Origin: Nymphaea colorata
Taxonomy: Eukaryota > Streptophyta > Magnoliopsida > Nymphaeales > Nymphaeaceae
DNA length: 64,000 nt
Assembly: GCF_008831285.2 (NCBI RefSeq)
Contig: NC_045139.1
Span: forward strand, 664,204 to 728,203
Direction: 5' to 3'
Numbering within the stretch: the first letter of the stretch is position 1; every line of letters begins with the position of its first letter. Below, piece by piece: positions 24,430 through 38,700 of the stretch. The notes under the pieces were generated by a model that ran no database searches, was not told where the DNA came from, and saw only the letters and a list, made by a program, of their open reading frames with translations. The position numbers and the translations under genes were made by a program.

Positions 24430-27400
24430 AACCATGAGACTACGCTGATCAATATAGAAAAGGTCCGAGAATAGGGAAAAGTGGGTGGAAGAGGGAACTC
24501 ATGGATATCTTGTAACCATTGCTAAGTGTTGGGTTCATGCATTGTCAAGTTTGAAAAAAAAAAGGCAGCTCTAACAACTAACCTTTAAACTTGAAGACAT
24601 TTATGGATTTGTTTTTATATTGACCATGTTTACTTTCAACGTCTTCATCAACAAATGATAGCCTTTACATACTATATCACATGGATATAAATGTGGACAC
24701 AGATCATAATGTGGATAAGATTGGTATGATAAAGTAGTTTTCAAATTTTAAGCACGAAGCATAAAGTTGTAAGCTATACATTTTTGGGATGTTACAGTGG
24801 GAAGCTGTCATGGTTTGAGCCTTTGAGGGGTTCAATCACTCTCCTAACTCATAAATGACACATTCATTCCGTGTCCAAGAGACTCAAGTTTGATTATCAT
24901 TATGATCTGTTGATGAAAAACATCTTGTTTATAGTTCCTTGGTATGTTAATCCTTTTAAGTCTTTGATCTTCTAATATCCTTGCTACTCAGTAGAGGGAC
25001 AACTTCTAAAAAGCAACTGTTGACCATTTGACTTGTGATGAACCATTCCACGTTATGTCAAGGCATATGGATAACATCTTTCATCCATATGAGCGCATTG
25101 AGACATACTGACATACTATACTATTTAGGTGTTTTCAATGCTTCATTTCACCAAGATGCATAACCTAAAGCAAAAATGGCAACCTACAAAAGCATCTATT
25201 TAGTGCCACTTATAACTTGTATGCCTACTAATAGACCAACTGCTGATAAAGTTGTGATTTAGATATTGAATTGAAAAATAAATAGAACTATAAAAGCTGA
25301 AATAGAAATTTTACTTTGTTGCATAAAAAGTCAACTTAAAGAGAAAAGGAAGGAAACACTGAAAGAGAGAAAGCAGAAAAGCTACTATAAAAGCATATTG
25401 CAAGTACATGGCACATCATTATGAGCGTTTGTTTACATGAAATTACATAAGAACGTGTATTAAAGTTAGAAACTAGAAAGCTGATGTAGATTAAATGTAT
25501 CACTTGTGTCAAGAACCTAGACTATGAGAGATTTCTCTATCAAGTGAATCAACTAGCTCACTCCCAGTCAATTAAAATAAACCTCTTATGGTGTGCATTG
25601 TCCCTCCAGGAATGCCAGTCATACATAAGCATTTCAAGAATGCGGGTTAGGGCTGGAATCTGTCATTGTCCCTTAAATCACACATGAATATGAATTTGCA
25701 TTAACTTGGTTAATTTTGTCTAAGCACTTTAGGACCAACATTAATTTAGCTAGTTTCAACCTATGAAAAGGTCGGTGTAGACACTGTCAACTTCTGCCTC
25801 CTTTGCTTTCAGAGACACACACACCTATGTTCTGTTTGGTGAAAACTTTATGTTGCATTCTTGTACCATAGTTGCTTCTAAATTCAAGCGCAACTTTGAA
25901 AAGGAAAAGTGTGAGGCACATATCTGACAACGCAAGCAGTTTGATTGTTCGTAGTTGTTTTTTTAATCACATTGAGGGAAAACGAAGTTGGAAAGATGCA
26001 TTACAATTTACCATTGATCAGTGTTAGTGCCATGAATTGTTCAGAATTCATTTCCTCTAAATTAACTCCTGAATACTGTTGTTTGCAGTAAAGTCCTGCC
26101 TTTGATTTTAGGAAGATATATCGTAGGGGTAGTCTATAAGTTGACTTTGTTAACCAATAGGTAACTTTATGTTCAATGCTGGATCTCGTATGGCAAAAGA
26201 GATTTAGATCATAATCTTGGACTTTATGTGCTTCAGGTAGTGAAACCCAAACTTGAATCCTGGGATCCAATAAATGTGCAATCCAATTTTGCATAGAAAT
26301 TGAATGTTAGACGTAGATTTGGCTTCAATGTCAACTTTGGATTTTAATTTTATTCTTATCCTAGGATTCCTTGTTAGCTGTGAACAAGGTTTTAAAGGAC
26401 CTGCAGCCTTTATTCCAGATAGTGAAACAATGTCAAAAATTTCTAAGACGTAATTGGGAGTGTGTCTTATGTCATACGTACATATAAGCTAATATGTGTA
26501 CGGATTTTCTTGTCTCATGAGTTTTTCAAACATCTTTTGGAGTGACCATTCTTACCAATCCACCTGGTCATTTGCATCGATTGATTGATGATGATTTGAT
26601 TGGTGTAGGTTGACCTCGTGCTGTAGTTAGTTAATGCAGTTCTAAACCGCTTCTTTGTACCAAAAAAAAAAATCTGTTTAATTGGGATAAGAAGGTTTGG
26701 CTATGCCTCCCATCTGATGGGACTTGAGAGGATACTATTTAAGTATAGTAAAACTGTTACTGGAAAATTAAAGATTTCTACTGTATATATTTTTTTATAT
26801 AACTATAATTTCTTTCAACAGAGGTACAAATTCTTTTATTAGACTGCATTTTCGCTGCCTGCTATTTAGAGTGAACTTTTTCTTTGTTATGTTTTATCGC
26901 ATATGCAGTATGTTCTAATGAATTATGTTATTAACAATTTCTAATGAATTATGTTCTTGATTATTCTTTTCTGTTCTTTTTTGTTTTTCTTCTTTTTCCT
27001 TTTCAGTCTTCTTTTTTTTTCCTTTTTTTTTTACTCGTCTTCTTTTTCTTTTTTTCTCTTGTTTTTTTTTTCCCCTTTTTCTGCTTCTTCCCAATTGCAT
27101 GTTCAATAGACATAGAGGCTGCCAGGCTTGGTATTAAAATACCACATCCATTTTTGAGGGTGTCGTCCAAAACCCCCCATGCATTTTTAGCACAAAAATT
27201 GCATTTTGCAAATTATATTTGTTAATACTTTAGCATGATTTTGAAAATTTAACTTTATTTAGGATTAAAGGAGGCCTACAAGCATACAAATTAATAATAA
27301 AAAATAAATACCGAAAATCTTACCTTTTTTTTTTTGTTATAGATATTTACCAACACAATGGATACGCCGAAAACATTTCTTATTTATATATTTGGTAGAT

Positions 27401-27500
27401 GATTATTCCCTTTTGCGTGCAAATTGTTCAACAGCGTTTGGGTTGGAAACCGGGTCAAGTAATATCTGATAAGTTGGATATAGTATTGGTTAGATCCAAC
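24430..27500. other. Intergenic DNA with poly-pyrimidine tract
   Basis: No gene is supported. The open frame at 26001-26294 (-) resembles no family I know. A nearly pure T/C tract of about 120 bases lies at 26960-27090. The right end (27420 on) probably holds the promoter of the HISN7-like gene, without a clear TATA box. Confidence 0.45.
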
Positions 27501-27638
27501 CCGAAACAGCCGTCAGGTTGAATCGACCCCAAGCACCGGAGCGGAGCGAACGCCATTCTCCACCGCGCTTCTCCCGCGACTTTCCCCTTTCTTTCTTCCC
27601 TCCTGTTCTCGCTGACTCACTCACTCTCTCTGGTGGCG

Positions 27639-29197
27639 ATGCTCGCGGTAGCGCAGAATGTCGCCCTAGATTTGGATTCCTCTCGATTTCCGCATTATAT
27701 ACCTCCATCTCCCTTGAGTAGGAGGTGCAGAGTGGCGATTTCTATCGGAAGTCGCCCGGCTCGGTCGTTACGCGTTCTGCCAGGGAGGTTTGATCATCGG
27801 AGACGGTCGCGATCAAATATGATGGAATCCGGTCCTTTTCGTGAAGACCTTGATGACTTCGTTAATGTTGGGAATGCGCTCGCAGACGCGGCCGGTGAGG
27901 TCATTCGTGGCTACTTCCGCAAGAAGGTTGAGATTTTGGACAAGGATGACATGAGTAGGACTCTTCTTGGAATCTGTTGAATTTAGCGCTATTTCTTTTT
28001 TAACATATCACTATTCGAATTGATTTTTAAGGATTTATTTTGAAGAAAAACAGTGACTTTGTGGCTGTCGCAAAGTAGTATATTGCACGAAGAAGAGCAC
28101 CGTATGACTCGAAGATGATTCCATACGGTGCACACGCGAAGGAAAATACTGTTTTGAATTAATGTACTCTTTTACTATGTAAGAAAAATCTTACTGCAAA
28201 AGTCTGAACTCCATAATTTAAGCAATGTAAGAGCAGATGTGCCTTATACTTTCAAAAAGTAACCACCTACAGGAAAATTGTTAGAATGCATGGCTTTAGA
28301 TAGTCTAGCATAAAACACCCATGACTTATGCTGGTGTTTTTAAACACAATTCCTGTCATTCCATAGGTACAAGGCTGCTGAATTCCCAATTCCTCATAAC
28401 AAAATAGTTAGTAACTTAGGGAACATATTAAAATGGTATATCAACTGTCAACTGGGAGAGTCGGTGATTATGAAAGTATTTGTCTTTTACTTTTAGCACA
28501 TTCAGTGCATATTTTTAAGACAGGGCATCATAATGGAATTTGGCATGAGAATATAATGGTGGAATATAATTATTTTGTATACCGCGTACAATGCATTTAT
28601 ATTTTCATCCTGTATGTTTGGCTCAAACGTATTGATGGTAGCTAAGGTCATTGAATCTTCAGTAAACTAAAAGCATAGACAAATGCTTAATTCTTCTTTG
28701 TTGCTAACATTATGCAACCATTATGAAGTTATCGATGCTAGCACAATCGTGTGAATGAATTTTGTCATTCCAATGACTTATCTTGCTCTTTGAGATACTT
28801 GTAGGCCCTGTGACAATTGCTGATCGTACTGCTGAAGAAGCTATGGTCTCAATTATTTCAAAGAACTTCCCTTCTCACGCAATGTATGCTGCTTAATCCC
28901 TCATTTTTATCTTGTGGGTGTATGGGCCTCTCTCTATCTCTCTCTTTCACACACACACACACACACAAACATTTCTATGTCCATCAAATGTAAGTGTATA
29001 TAGGAAAATTGCAATCAGCTGGCTTCCAGATATTGCTGGACTAAATATTTGAAATCCATCAGTAAAAGTGCCATGAAACTGCCACTAGAGCATAACAAAC
29101 CGATGCTACATCATTAAACGTTGCTAATGTTCCGTGGCTAAAGATTTTTAGCAATGAGTTTTGAAAATTTAACTCTGGCAGCTATTTGATTTCAATT

Positions 29198-29239
<42 letters not shown>

Positions 29240-32200
29240 TAAAATACATGAAAGATGTCATACTCTTTTATTTGTTTGTGAAATTTTCCATTTTCTTGGC
29301 CTATAACTTGACATTTATATGAGTGGAATATCATGCAGATATGGAGAAGAAAATGGATGGAGATGCAAGGAGAAAAGTGCTGATTATGTTTGGGTTCTGG
29401 ACCCAATTGATGGAACAAAAAGTTTCATTACAGGTCTTTCCTGTGAGCTAGCATATGCAATATTAATCATGAGAAGACTTACTGTGGTTTCAGCTCCCTA
29501 ATGTGAAATTTTAGTTATTCAATTGATCTGATGGTGTTGTGTCTTTATGTGTAACTCATTGAGTATTGCTATTGCGTAATTTCAGCTTCACGGTGTTCTT
29601 CAGTTAGTGTTCACATGACCATAAATCTCTCCATTCCAAATGGCATTGGTATACATGCTTTCTTAACAAACCATCCAAATTTCCAAAAACAATTAACTAT
29701 GTCACCATGTTTTTTTAGTGTAAAATTATTTAACACGTGATTGTGTTTTCATGATAATCTTCTTGACCTGGTGATTATTGTTGTCTTGATTGGTTCTCCC
29801 TTCTTTTATGCTTTATATACTCCAATTATAAGACAGATGATATAGATGATTATTCAAGATAAAAACAATTATGTCTGTCCAGTTATGGGATTGAGCTGCT
29901 CTTTCCTTTATGTGTCCTTCAATATAAACTTGTAAATAAATGTTTTTATTTGCATAATTTTCTAGTGATCTTCAAAATTCAAACTTAGGCTGTAACTTGT
30001 AGGAAGGATGCTGTTCCACGAGGAAGAATCGTGAAAGTTTCACATGTCTAAAACTTTTAATTCATGCTTGGGACATGTCATATACTTGTTTTGATGGTTT
30101 ATTCTGTTGTCAGACATTTTTTTGTTCTGAAGCACAATACCGGTGGCATTTTCTGGCTTAGTTTGACTAGAGAAATGATTTTGCATAGGTTTCATTATTT
30201 TTAAACATTTCCACTTTCTTCTTTTTCGCTGTTGACATTTTTTGAAATTGTACTGCAGGGAAGCCTTTGTTTGGCACTCTCATTGCTCTACTGTACCAAG
30301 GAAAACCGGTAGGATGTGTGTTTGCAGCTATATGATCTTAACCTTGTAAATATTACAACTGATATTTTGGCATTATCCTGTTTCGAGTTAGAACTAGGAA
30401 TAGTCTGCTACTAATAACTTTTTGAAATATGTATAAGCTTATGATAGTTGTTGGCTTCATTGGTCATGTTTGATTCCTCAACGTCCCAATGTCTATTCAA
30501 ATATCGTCCTTTCATAATCAATTAGAGCATGATGGAAGGGCATCTTAGTTAACAAAACATTCATATCCTGTTTCTATTTCCTGTGGAAGATGAAGTCCAC
30601 AGGATAGGTTATTCATGTACGAACTTTTTTATTATGAGAAAAATGGACTTTCTTCCTCAGCGTAACATGCACCCAACGTGAACTGTTGTAGTTGTAGCAT
30701 GCTATCATCTAGTGACCTTGCATTTAGGAGACAACCTGGATTACAGATTTTTCATTGACTTGTGTTATCGTCCTTGGAGCTGGAACGTTATGGATATCCA
30801 TATGTGGAGTTGCTTCTCCCAGATTTTGTCATGGTAAACATAAATCATGGTTCATCTTAGATTCTCTATGTGCAGTAATATTTATTACCACATTGAACTT
30901 CCTGGGGAGCAGAACTTCCTGGGGAGCCCTCCAGAGTATAGGGTCTAAACTCATGAGACCGTTTTTTGTTGATTCATTGAGGCAGGATTTGTAACACGAA
31001 AATCTGTTACTGTTCCATGCACATACTGCATTCAATTCATCAAAATGTCCAAAACACTTCTAGGAGCAATGTTGTTTCTCATGAAATGTTCGGTTACCAT
31101 TTAGACCATCTTCTGATAGTGTATTTTGTCTGTTCATATTTGAGCATTGCAAGGACTTTTTCACTTGGTAACCATATGTTAGATAAACCAATCTATACTT
31201 ATCTGTGCACATTTTTTATGGTTTTAATTACATATTCTTTGCTGTTTGGAAAATTCCTTGCTTCTGATATCCAAAAATGATTTTTTCCCATACTTTGCCT
31301 ATCTAAAATCTATGTCAGTTAGTTGCTTAGTTGTTTAGCAATAATATAAACATGGTGTTTTTTGCTGCCAATTATGAAAAGATTTCATTTTATGCTCTGA
31401 AACTCCTGAACTTGTTAAAACTGTTTCAGATTCTTGGCATCATTGATCAGCCTGTTTTAAGAGAACGATGGGTTGGTGTATGGGGAAGGAGGACTGTGCT
31501 GAATGGCATGGAAACTTCAACCCGTTCTTGTAGTAAACTATCTGAAGCCTACTTGTATGAATTTGTTGTCCTTTCTTTTATCTTGATGCTACCTATTCAT
31601 GTCCGTTTGTGTACCAAAACTTGGAAGGAAGTCAATAGTGGATGCTAGAAAAGCATTTTAGCAGTTTGCAATTTTTTGACACCATACTTAACCTATTAAT
31701 ACTTGTTTCCTAATGTAGTTCTAAAGTATCATTAACAAAAATTTTCCAGGTACACTACAAGTCCCCATTTGTTTAGTGGAGGTGCTGAAGCAGCATTTGC
31801 TCGAGTAAGGGATAAGGTAGGTAAATAACTGTAACTGTTCTGATTTTCAGCAATGTATATAAATTTTTTTCTCTAAAATTGATTTTTTCGTGGAAAATAT
31901 GGGAAAATTGTTCGTTTTAAAGACTAGACATGTAAAGAAAAATTAGATTTGGACCAGAAAGAACAGGTTTTTGTGGCCTTTCTCCTGTGAAAAGTGTGAA
32001 GAAAAATTTGGCATTCTAAATACACAACCCACTAAAAATTGCAATATTTAAAATACTAACAATAATTGTTGCTATTATCTATCCCCTCCCCCCGGCTTGT
32101 ATTTAGAGGTGCACCTCTTATGTCTCTCTCACATCCCTGATCACAAGGATTGCTTGATGTCTGTATAATACTCAATCCAAGAAATGAGCCACGAGGTCTA

Positions 32201-35200
32201 TTGTATACCCTAGCGAAAGGGTGGGTTCTGCAGGGGACTCTGAATTTAATATGGAAGTGGACCACATGAAGTGAGTTTTGTTCCTGAAATAGCTCAAGTT
32301 GGTCAGCAATTAAATACAACAAGCACTAATAGAGTTCTAGATCTTCAGACCTGCTGTAGGACTGCTTTGTTTACCAATTTAACAAATGAAACATCAGGGC
32401 TTTCAGAAAATCCTGTCCCTCCCGAACGACCCATTTTGTACAGAAATCCAGCAGGCAGTTGGTAACTAGTCACCTTGCTAGAGTAGAGGCTTTTGCCATT
32501 CATTTGGGTTGGATGGGTGGGCTATAATAGACTCAAGTAAGATGACTACAAGGGCAAATTAACCAGATGGAATAGGTGGATGAGCGGAGGAATTTAATAC
32601 CATGTCCTCCTCCATTTTTCTTGTCATAGCAACTATAGTTGTTTAATCGCTTGTGTGTACTCTAATAATCCTAGTTGACTTTTACTGCTTAGCCATGAGG
32701 TTCCTGGGGGAACTCGCTGCCTACCTTATAGGAAGCTCTTCTGTGAATGATGGTGAACTGCGAAATATTACATATGAATCTGTGCGTGAATACATTTTGG
32801 GACCTCTCTCTCTCTCTCTCTCTCTTTTTCTCTCTCTCCCCCTCTCTTTCTCTCTCTCTTTTCTTTTTTCTTTTTGATCTGGGTTGTGGTTATATTTTTC
32901 ACATAATAAATTAAATAGATAATGTGTTTTTTATAGTAGCACTTCTTCCAGTTGAACTAGATAGTGTGCTTTAATGTTGTTTGTGCAATTTAATGTGAAT
33001 CAGCAGCTCCAATGCTTAAATCACCTGTGCTGCTGTGCATCTTCATTTCAGGTGAAGGTGCCATTGTATGGGTGTGACTGCTATGCTTATGCCCTTTTAG
33101 CAACAGGATTTGTGGATCTTGTTGTTGAATCTGGTCTTAAGGTACTGTCTGCCCTCCAATTTTCTCAAAATGATTTAAACGTACTAATCATGCTATGTTC
33201 TTCACTTTGTCTTGCAACATTTTTTTTTTAATTGGCCTTGCAATACTTGTGTTGTTCAGTGTGCATCTAGAAAAACAACTGGTGATTTTTTTTTTTGGGG
33301 GTGCAAATTGGAAAACAATCCAAATTTTTTAGCTGGAAAAAAGTAATTATGACATTAAGCCAATGGCGCTTCCGTTTGCTGATCAAAACCTTTTGAGGTT
33401 CCCTGAGGGGTTGGCATAGTAAGAATAGGCTGCACCTGTCATACTGGAAATCGTGGTTGTCTCATATGGCACGGCACCATTTATTTGTCAAGCTGAGCCC
33501 AGTATAGTCCCTGTTGGTGAGGGCCCTATTCTTTACCATCCTGCATGTTAAAGTGCAATCTACTTCTTGCTGGTTTCAAGGTTTCTGCATGGTGCCGAAA
33601 GGCAAAAGGAATGGGCATCCTAAGGCATCTAGGCGGATGAAAGTCAGAAAAACTTCCTTACAACAGGTTGGAGGAACTTCAAGTGCAAGTTCCATTAGTC
33701 CACTACTACAACACAACACTGTAAATTCTGAATATGCAAGTGATAAAGGAAGGAATAGGTTGAAAACTTAGAAATTTAAATTGCCACATATTTAGCCAGA
33801 TAAAACAAGGAAACCTATTCTGCAACTTAGGTATTCTAAAAAGGAAAAGAGCTGAAGAGTTTGTTTCATGTAGGCACAATTTACTGTTCCCCTTTTTAAG
33901 AATAAGCTTATGTACATAAATGGTATAGTTTGTTGGTTACTGGATGTTCAGCATATTGTGCTTTGACATTTTGTTTTGTAGAAATAACCTGCTTGGCTGC
34001 TTCATGTAGCATAATTTACTGTTCCCATTTATCTAATGGAATAAGCTGATGTACATAAATTATATAGTTCGCTAGTTACTGGATGTTCAGCATGTTGTGC
34101 TTGGCGTTTTGTTTTGTAGAACTAACCTGCTAAATTGATCCACAAATGTCAAAACAATGCACCAATTTAGAGGATGAAATACACTGCAAAGAAAGAGGCA
34201 CATCAATAAGGCAACGGAAGTCATGAAATCTGTCGTTTTGGCCTTCATGTTTATAGAGAGGCAGGTTCCCAAATAGATTTGGTCAGTACAATGTCTTTAA
34301 AAAAATGTCTTCATCTTCTCTAATTTATTTCAATGATGTCATTTTTGTTTCCATAGTAAAAGGTGGGAACAGCATCAGATGCACCATCATGCATGCTGTT
34401 TAGCTGCAGAAGATCAATGAGCTGCATGGCAGTTCTTGCATTCAACTTCACTTGGCATGACCTTGTCTGACTAAAATGATTTGGTTCAACTACAGACATG
34501 GGATACCTGATTATTTGGACATTTGCTTCAGCTATACATACAGGATTTAGGATTGTTTGTCAATGGAATGCCCTTGTGGATCGTCTGATTGTGCTCACCT
34601 TGATGTTTGGTTACTTGCAGCCTTACGACTTTTTAGCTCTAATACCAGTCATTGAAGGAGCTGGAGGGACAATTACTGATTGGAAAGGGGAGAATCTTTT
34701 GTGGGAGGCTTCACCAAATTCACAAGCGACAAGTATAGTATTTGCTCTTTTCACCTTTGTTTTCCTTTTTCCTCGGGATTCTATACTCTATGTTCTAGTT
34801 TCGTTGCTGACAAATTAGTCCATCCAATTCTGGATATTTCCCTGAGTGCTATCACCATTTTAAAAGAGTTCTTGTGCCTTGATGGGATCTATGATCCCTG
34901 CCAGCTAAGCTGGCTTAAAAGGCCTCCAAATTGAAGGAGTTGGCTTAAATCCTCCAAATTGGAGGTATTGAATTAAATACTGGGCTTGCCGCAATGCTGA
35001 AGCTCAGGACAGACTTTCGTAGACAAGCAACTGCTGTTAGGGGTTTTACGCTAAGACGCAACTAGACCAAGGAATGGTAAATATGCATTCCATCGAGTAT
35101 GGAGTGGCTTTGAAAATATCCAATGGTCCCCAGCATCATTAAAGAAAGGACAACTGCGAAAGTTAGGGCTGGAAGCTGCTTTGAGTAAATGCCCTTCCTG

Positions 35201-35640
35201 TATTTAATCGTTCACAGTGCAGAACAAATTTTCACAGATGTGCTTTCAGATAACCCTGTTTTGCTACACCATGAACCTACGAACAATTTTGGTTGTTTGC
35301 TAAGGTGTGATGCTGTTGCTGCATCATTTTTTATAACATCAAACTTCAGCTATTCGAAGCATTCTGGTGTACATGTTAGTACGTGATTGAAAGTTTCTTG
35401 CTTAGTACTGAAGTTCTTGCCTGTATTGTAACATTGTTTTCTGCTCCAAACGCAAGATTTCGTCATTAACTTTCCTCTAAAATCTCAAGATTGTTACTAT
35501 GCAAGTAGAGTTCCTCCTTTTATTGCATCAAAACTGAATTTCTTTCTCCGTTTTGTGTTACAAATTCAGGTTACAACGTTGTGGCAGCAGGCGATTCTGT
35601 GGTTCACAGGCAAGCAGTAGAGTCATTGCTGTGGGAGTAG
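27639..35640 (+). CDS. HISN7: Histidinol-phosphate phosphatase, IMPase-like, plastid
   Basis: Nine exons in consistent phase: 27639-27954, 28805-28883, 29339-29433, 30259-30308, 31430-31554, 31750-31816, 33052-33141, 34621-34732 and 35570-35640, giving 334 aa. About 60 N-terminal residues are Ser/Arg-rich and suit a chloroplast transit peptide. The rest is an inositol-monophosphatase fold: GEE at 134-136, DPIDGTKSF from residue 153 (metal-binding), and GAGGTITDW near the end. The order and wording match plant HISN7/IMPL2, which dephosphorylates L-histidinol phosphate in histidine synthesis. GCDCYAYALLATG, typical of this clade, stands where myo-inositol monophosphatases have WDxAAG. The first in-frame ATG is at 27639; an upstream GTG in frame was not used. 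Confidence 0.92.
28097..28131. repeat. Short perfect inverted repeat in HISN7 intron 1
   Basis: GCACCGTATG and CATACGGTGC are exact inverse complements separated by 15 bases. A small stable hairpin is possible. Confidence 0.8.
28945..28970. repeat. (CA)n microsatellite, HISN7 intron 2
   Basis: About ten CA units preceded by CT-rich sequence. Confidence 0.9.
29201..29234. repeat. (CA)n microsatellite, HISN7 intron 2
   Basis: About 17 CA units, roughly 100 bases before exon 3. The open frame on the other strand through it is an artefact. Confidence 0.92.
32803..32865. repeat. (CT)n microsatellite, HISN7 intron 6
   Basis: Long CT-rich run with small interruptions, followed by a T-rich tract, within the intron before exon 7. 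Confidence 0.9.
33865..34130. repeat. Tandem duplication in HISN7 intron 7
   Basis: Two copies of about 130 bases with a period of 136: 33865-33992 and 34001-34130. Both start 'ttcatgtag', contain 'gttactggatgttcagcat' and end 'taacctgc'. They differ by scattered substitutions and a small indel. Confidence 0.85.
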
Positions 35641-35730
35641 CAAAGAATTGTGACTTCCAGACTCTTGAAAACAGCAGCATTTAAACTACTTGTACGCGTC
35701 AACCTCCCAGCGGTTGTAGCGCATGCTTGG

Positions 35731-35736
35731 AATAAA
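35731..35736 (+). terminator. Polyadenylation signal of HISN7
   Basis: AATAAA lies about 90 bases after the stop codon, a usual distance for a plant near-upstream element. Confidence 0.5.
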
Positions 35737-35799
35737 TACACGACTTTGCGTCTAGGCTAGTTGCAGCAACCATGTCCAACTTGACACTATAATCTTCTT

Positions 35800-38700
35800 C
35801 CGGTTAGTAATACGTCCCTTTCATGCTTTATTGTCGTGCATTTATAGCGTTTAACGACCACCCAAAATGGGGCAGGGAGGTGACAGATGATTGTCAATTG
35901 AAGGCAGGTTCTGCTACGGGTTGTAGCTCATATTTGGTCATGCAAATGTGTACCTGCCCAAATGTAGGGCTCGGCCCACTAATTCAAACGTGGCCAGCAT
36001 CTCTGTCTCGGATTCAGTTCTGTATTTGATTTCGGTCAACATGGGCCACTTGGAGTCGGAGTCTAAACCAAGTTGTCAGCAAGAAGAACTAGGTATACCC
36101 GCTTCCAGCCGTATTGGCTACTCGCCGATGGTTCTGGGTCTTTGGATATCCGACTTGCCCTTGCCCAGCCGGTCTAGGTCATAGGCCTTCTATCAGTTGG
36201 GCTCGCTTCAGACCCAGTTGCGGTGGCTAATTACGATGACATCTACCTGCCTTTCAAAAGTGTGTTTTGTGCAGGTGCAGGTCTAAGGTGGGTTAGTGAG
36301 TTTTGAATGTGGACTAGCCACCGGTTTACAGAAGGTCCAAAGACGATATAGGTTTTTATCTTCGGCCAAACTTGTTAGTGTTACAGGCACTTGAACTCTG
36401 CCTTAAGTGTTCTTCATTGGTGAGTGGATTGCCTGCCGTCTATGACCAGGGAAGGAGCCCAAAGCACCTCCCCCTCTTCCCCACAATTCCCTATACCTCC
36501 AGGGTCTTGGGTTAAGTCAAGGTTAATAGTAACAGTGCACCTTTCAATTTAGTTATGGTATAATGCTTGCATGAATCAAGTTAAAAGACATGCCTTTTCA
36601 TATGCCCCTAGTCCAAGCGGCTAAGTTATGACCTTTGAAGCCCCTATTTTAAGTTTTCAATTAATATTTTAAAACAAAATGTTTGGCGAGTTTTCTTCAA
36701 CAGATTATGCAAGTATCTTCAAAGAAGAGCAATAAATTAATTAGTCAAATAGCTTGCAATTCGTTTTCCTAATAATATATCCCTTCACAGTAAGACGCCA
36801 TTACGTTTTTCATTTCTTTTAATTTTTTTTTTCTTCATGAGCTTGACACTTGCGTGATTTGAAGGGTCGCTGTTTGCGTGCAAGCAGGGCCATTGCGAGA
36901 CCAATAAAGATGATTCGCCTTAAAAGGTGCAAATATTAGAAATAGACATGTTAGTCACAGTAAGGCAGGAAAGGATGTGCTGATTGACATATTTATAAGG
37001 ATACGATGGGAGAAGAGGAGGGAGGTACTTTAAAGAGGTCGAGTTCTTCCTTCTTTTCCTTGTCGCGGGGTAAAAATCCTATGAAGTTGAGAAAGTCAAG
37101 ACTAGGAAATGCTATTGAGTCTGGCGTTCAAAAGTCTGTAAGGATCTAGCAAGAAAATATCTTGATGGAGAAGAAAATGCTTTATAAGATCTTGGCAGGT
37201 AGAAAAATGAGAGTTGAGAGAACGAAAAACGCATTTATTTCCTTACAATTCGCTTCGCGTCTGAGACGTTAACTTTTGCTTCATGTAACTCAAAAGTGTG
37301 CAAATTTCTTCCCATTTTTGTCTTCGAAGACGAGCATACCAGTAATTAGCGTTGCTAACATAAAGATGCTTTAACGCGATTATTCGATCGCGCGGAAGGG
37401 CTTAATGGGATGGGATCATGACTGTAGAGTCTATCCCAAGGCAACATTTCCATGGGGTAATCAATTTTGGGGAAATCCAAACCGTTTTATTCCTAATCAA
37501 TCACGAGGTATCTTTCAGAACTAAAAAAGCTCTCTTGATGTCTGCCTGTATAAACTTGGTCACACTGGAGTCACATGGATCATTTATTCATTAAATGACA
37601 GAACTTTTTTTTTTTTTTTTCATCTTTTTCATTAAAACGTGAAAACTGTGTCCTTCTGTCCCTTTTTCGAAGAAAGTTTAAATTCGCTACCTCAATTCGA
37701 GTGCACTGGATCATTTATGATAAAGGACTCAAATTTGAGGCGAAAGTCGAAAGAAAAAAATAAATAAATAAATACCGTTGAGGGCGTTTATTATATCCCG
37801 AACTCTAATTGTGGAGGAGTGGGAATGGGATCACCTAACTCGTCTAACAAATTAGAAAAAAAAAGTACATCGACATTACTGTGCCATAAAAGTCGGGCGT
37901 TTCCAATCAGAAAAGCCACAATTAAATGTGGATTTTCTGCGGGGCCAAAGGCCAGGTTTTGCTGGCACTATAAAGGCTGGGCGTAGCTTTTAGGTGAAGA
38001 AGAGATTAACAATCCACCACTTAAAAATGACGCCGAAAAACCCCACACCCATTCTCCCTGGAATATATTACCTAAATATTGCAACATGATCTCCTTCTTT
38101 ATATATATATATATTCTAATTGGCCTATACCCATAATGCATATTCAAATAACTAGATTCGGGACTGTTCACCTTGAAGGGCTGCCATGTGAATATCACCT
38201 GGTGATGAGTTTGAAACCAGAAAGAAATTTTCCTTGTAAAGGTGCCATTTAAAATTTTGACAACTAAATGCCTGCTGTTCATACCGGTGCTTGAGCAGGC
38301 GTCATATATAATATATATCAAACCTGCTTTTCCTGTACTAAACACGGTCAAGTTTCATCTTGGTTGAAATGCGGAGAATGATAGGACTCTAGCTTCTTGC
38401 TCATGTTCTATCTGTTCTTTATTGTTCTTGCTTGGCATTTTAACAATTTTCCGAGTCAGCGGAGTCAATGCTTTATAATCTTCTCCTCCTAGCAATGGAG
38501 CTTTGATCGTGCAAAGACAGTGATCTTGAATGGAAATTACAATGGCTAATTTGGAGGATCGCTTTCCTGAAATCGATTGCATGCCTAAGGGCTTGACGGG
38601 AAACAGTGCTACAAACTAGACACCGTCGGAATTTACAAATCCAAATGCGAATATAACCTTCGCAAATTAAACAAAATGTCTGGAGAGCATAACAATTTCC

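Noticed and set aside
26001-26294. 97-residue reverse frame in the 24-27 kb gap
   Set aside because: No recognisable domain, no splice context and no second exon; expected by chance in this much DNA.
27633-27638. Start of HISN7 two codons upstream
   Set aside because: The codon at 27633 is GTG. Plant nuclear translation normally needs ATG, and the first in-frame ATG is at 27639.
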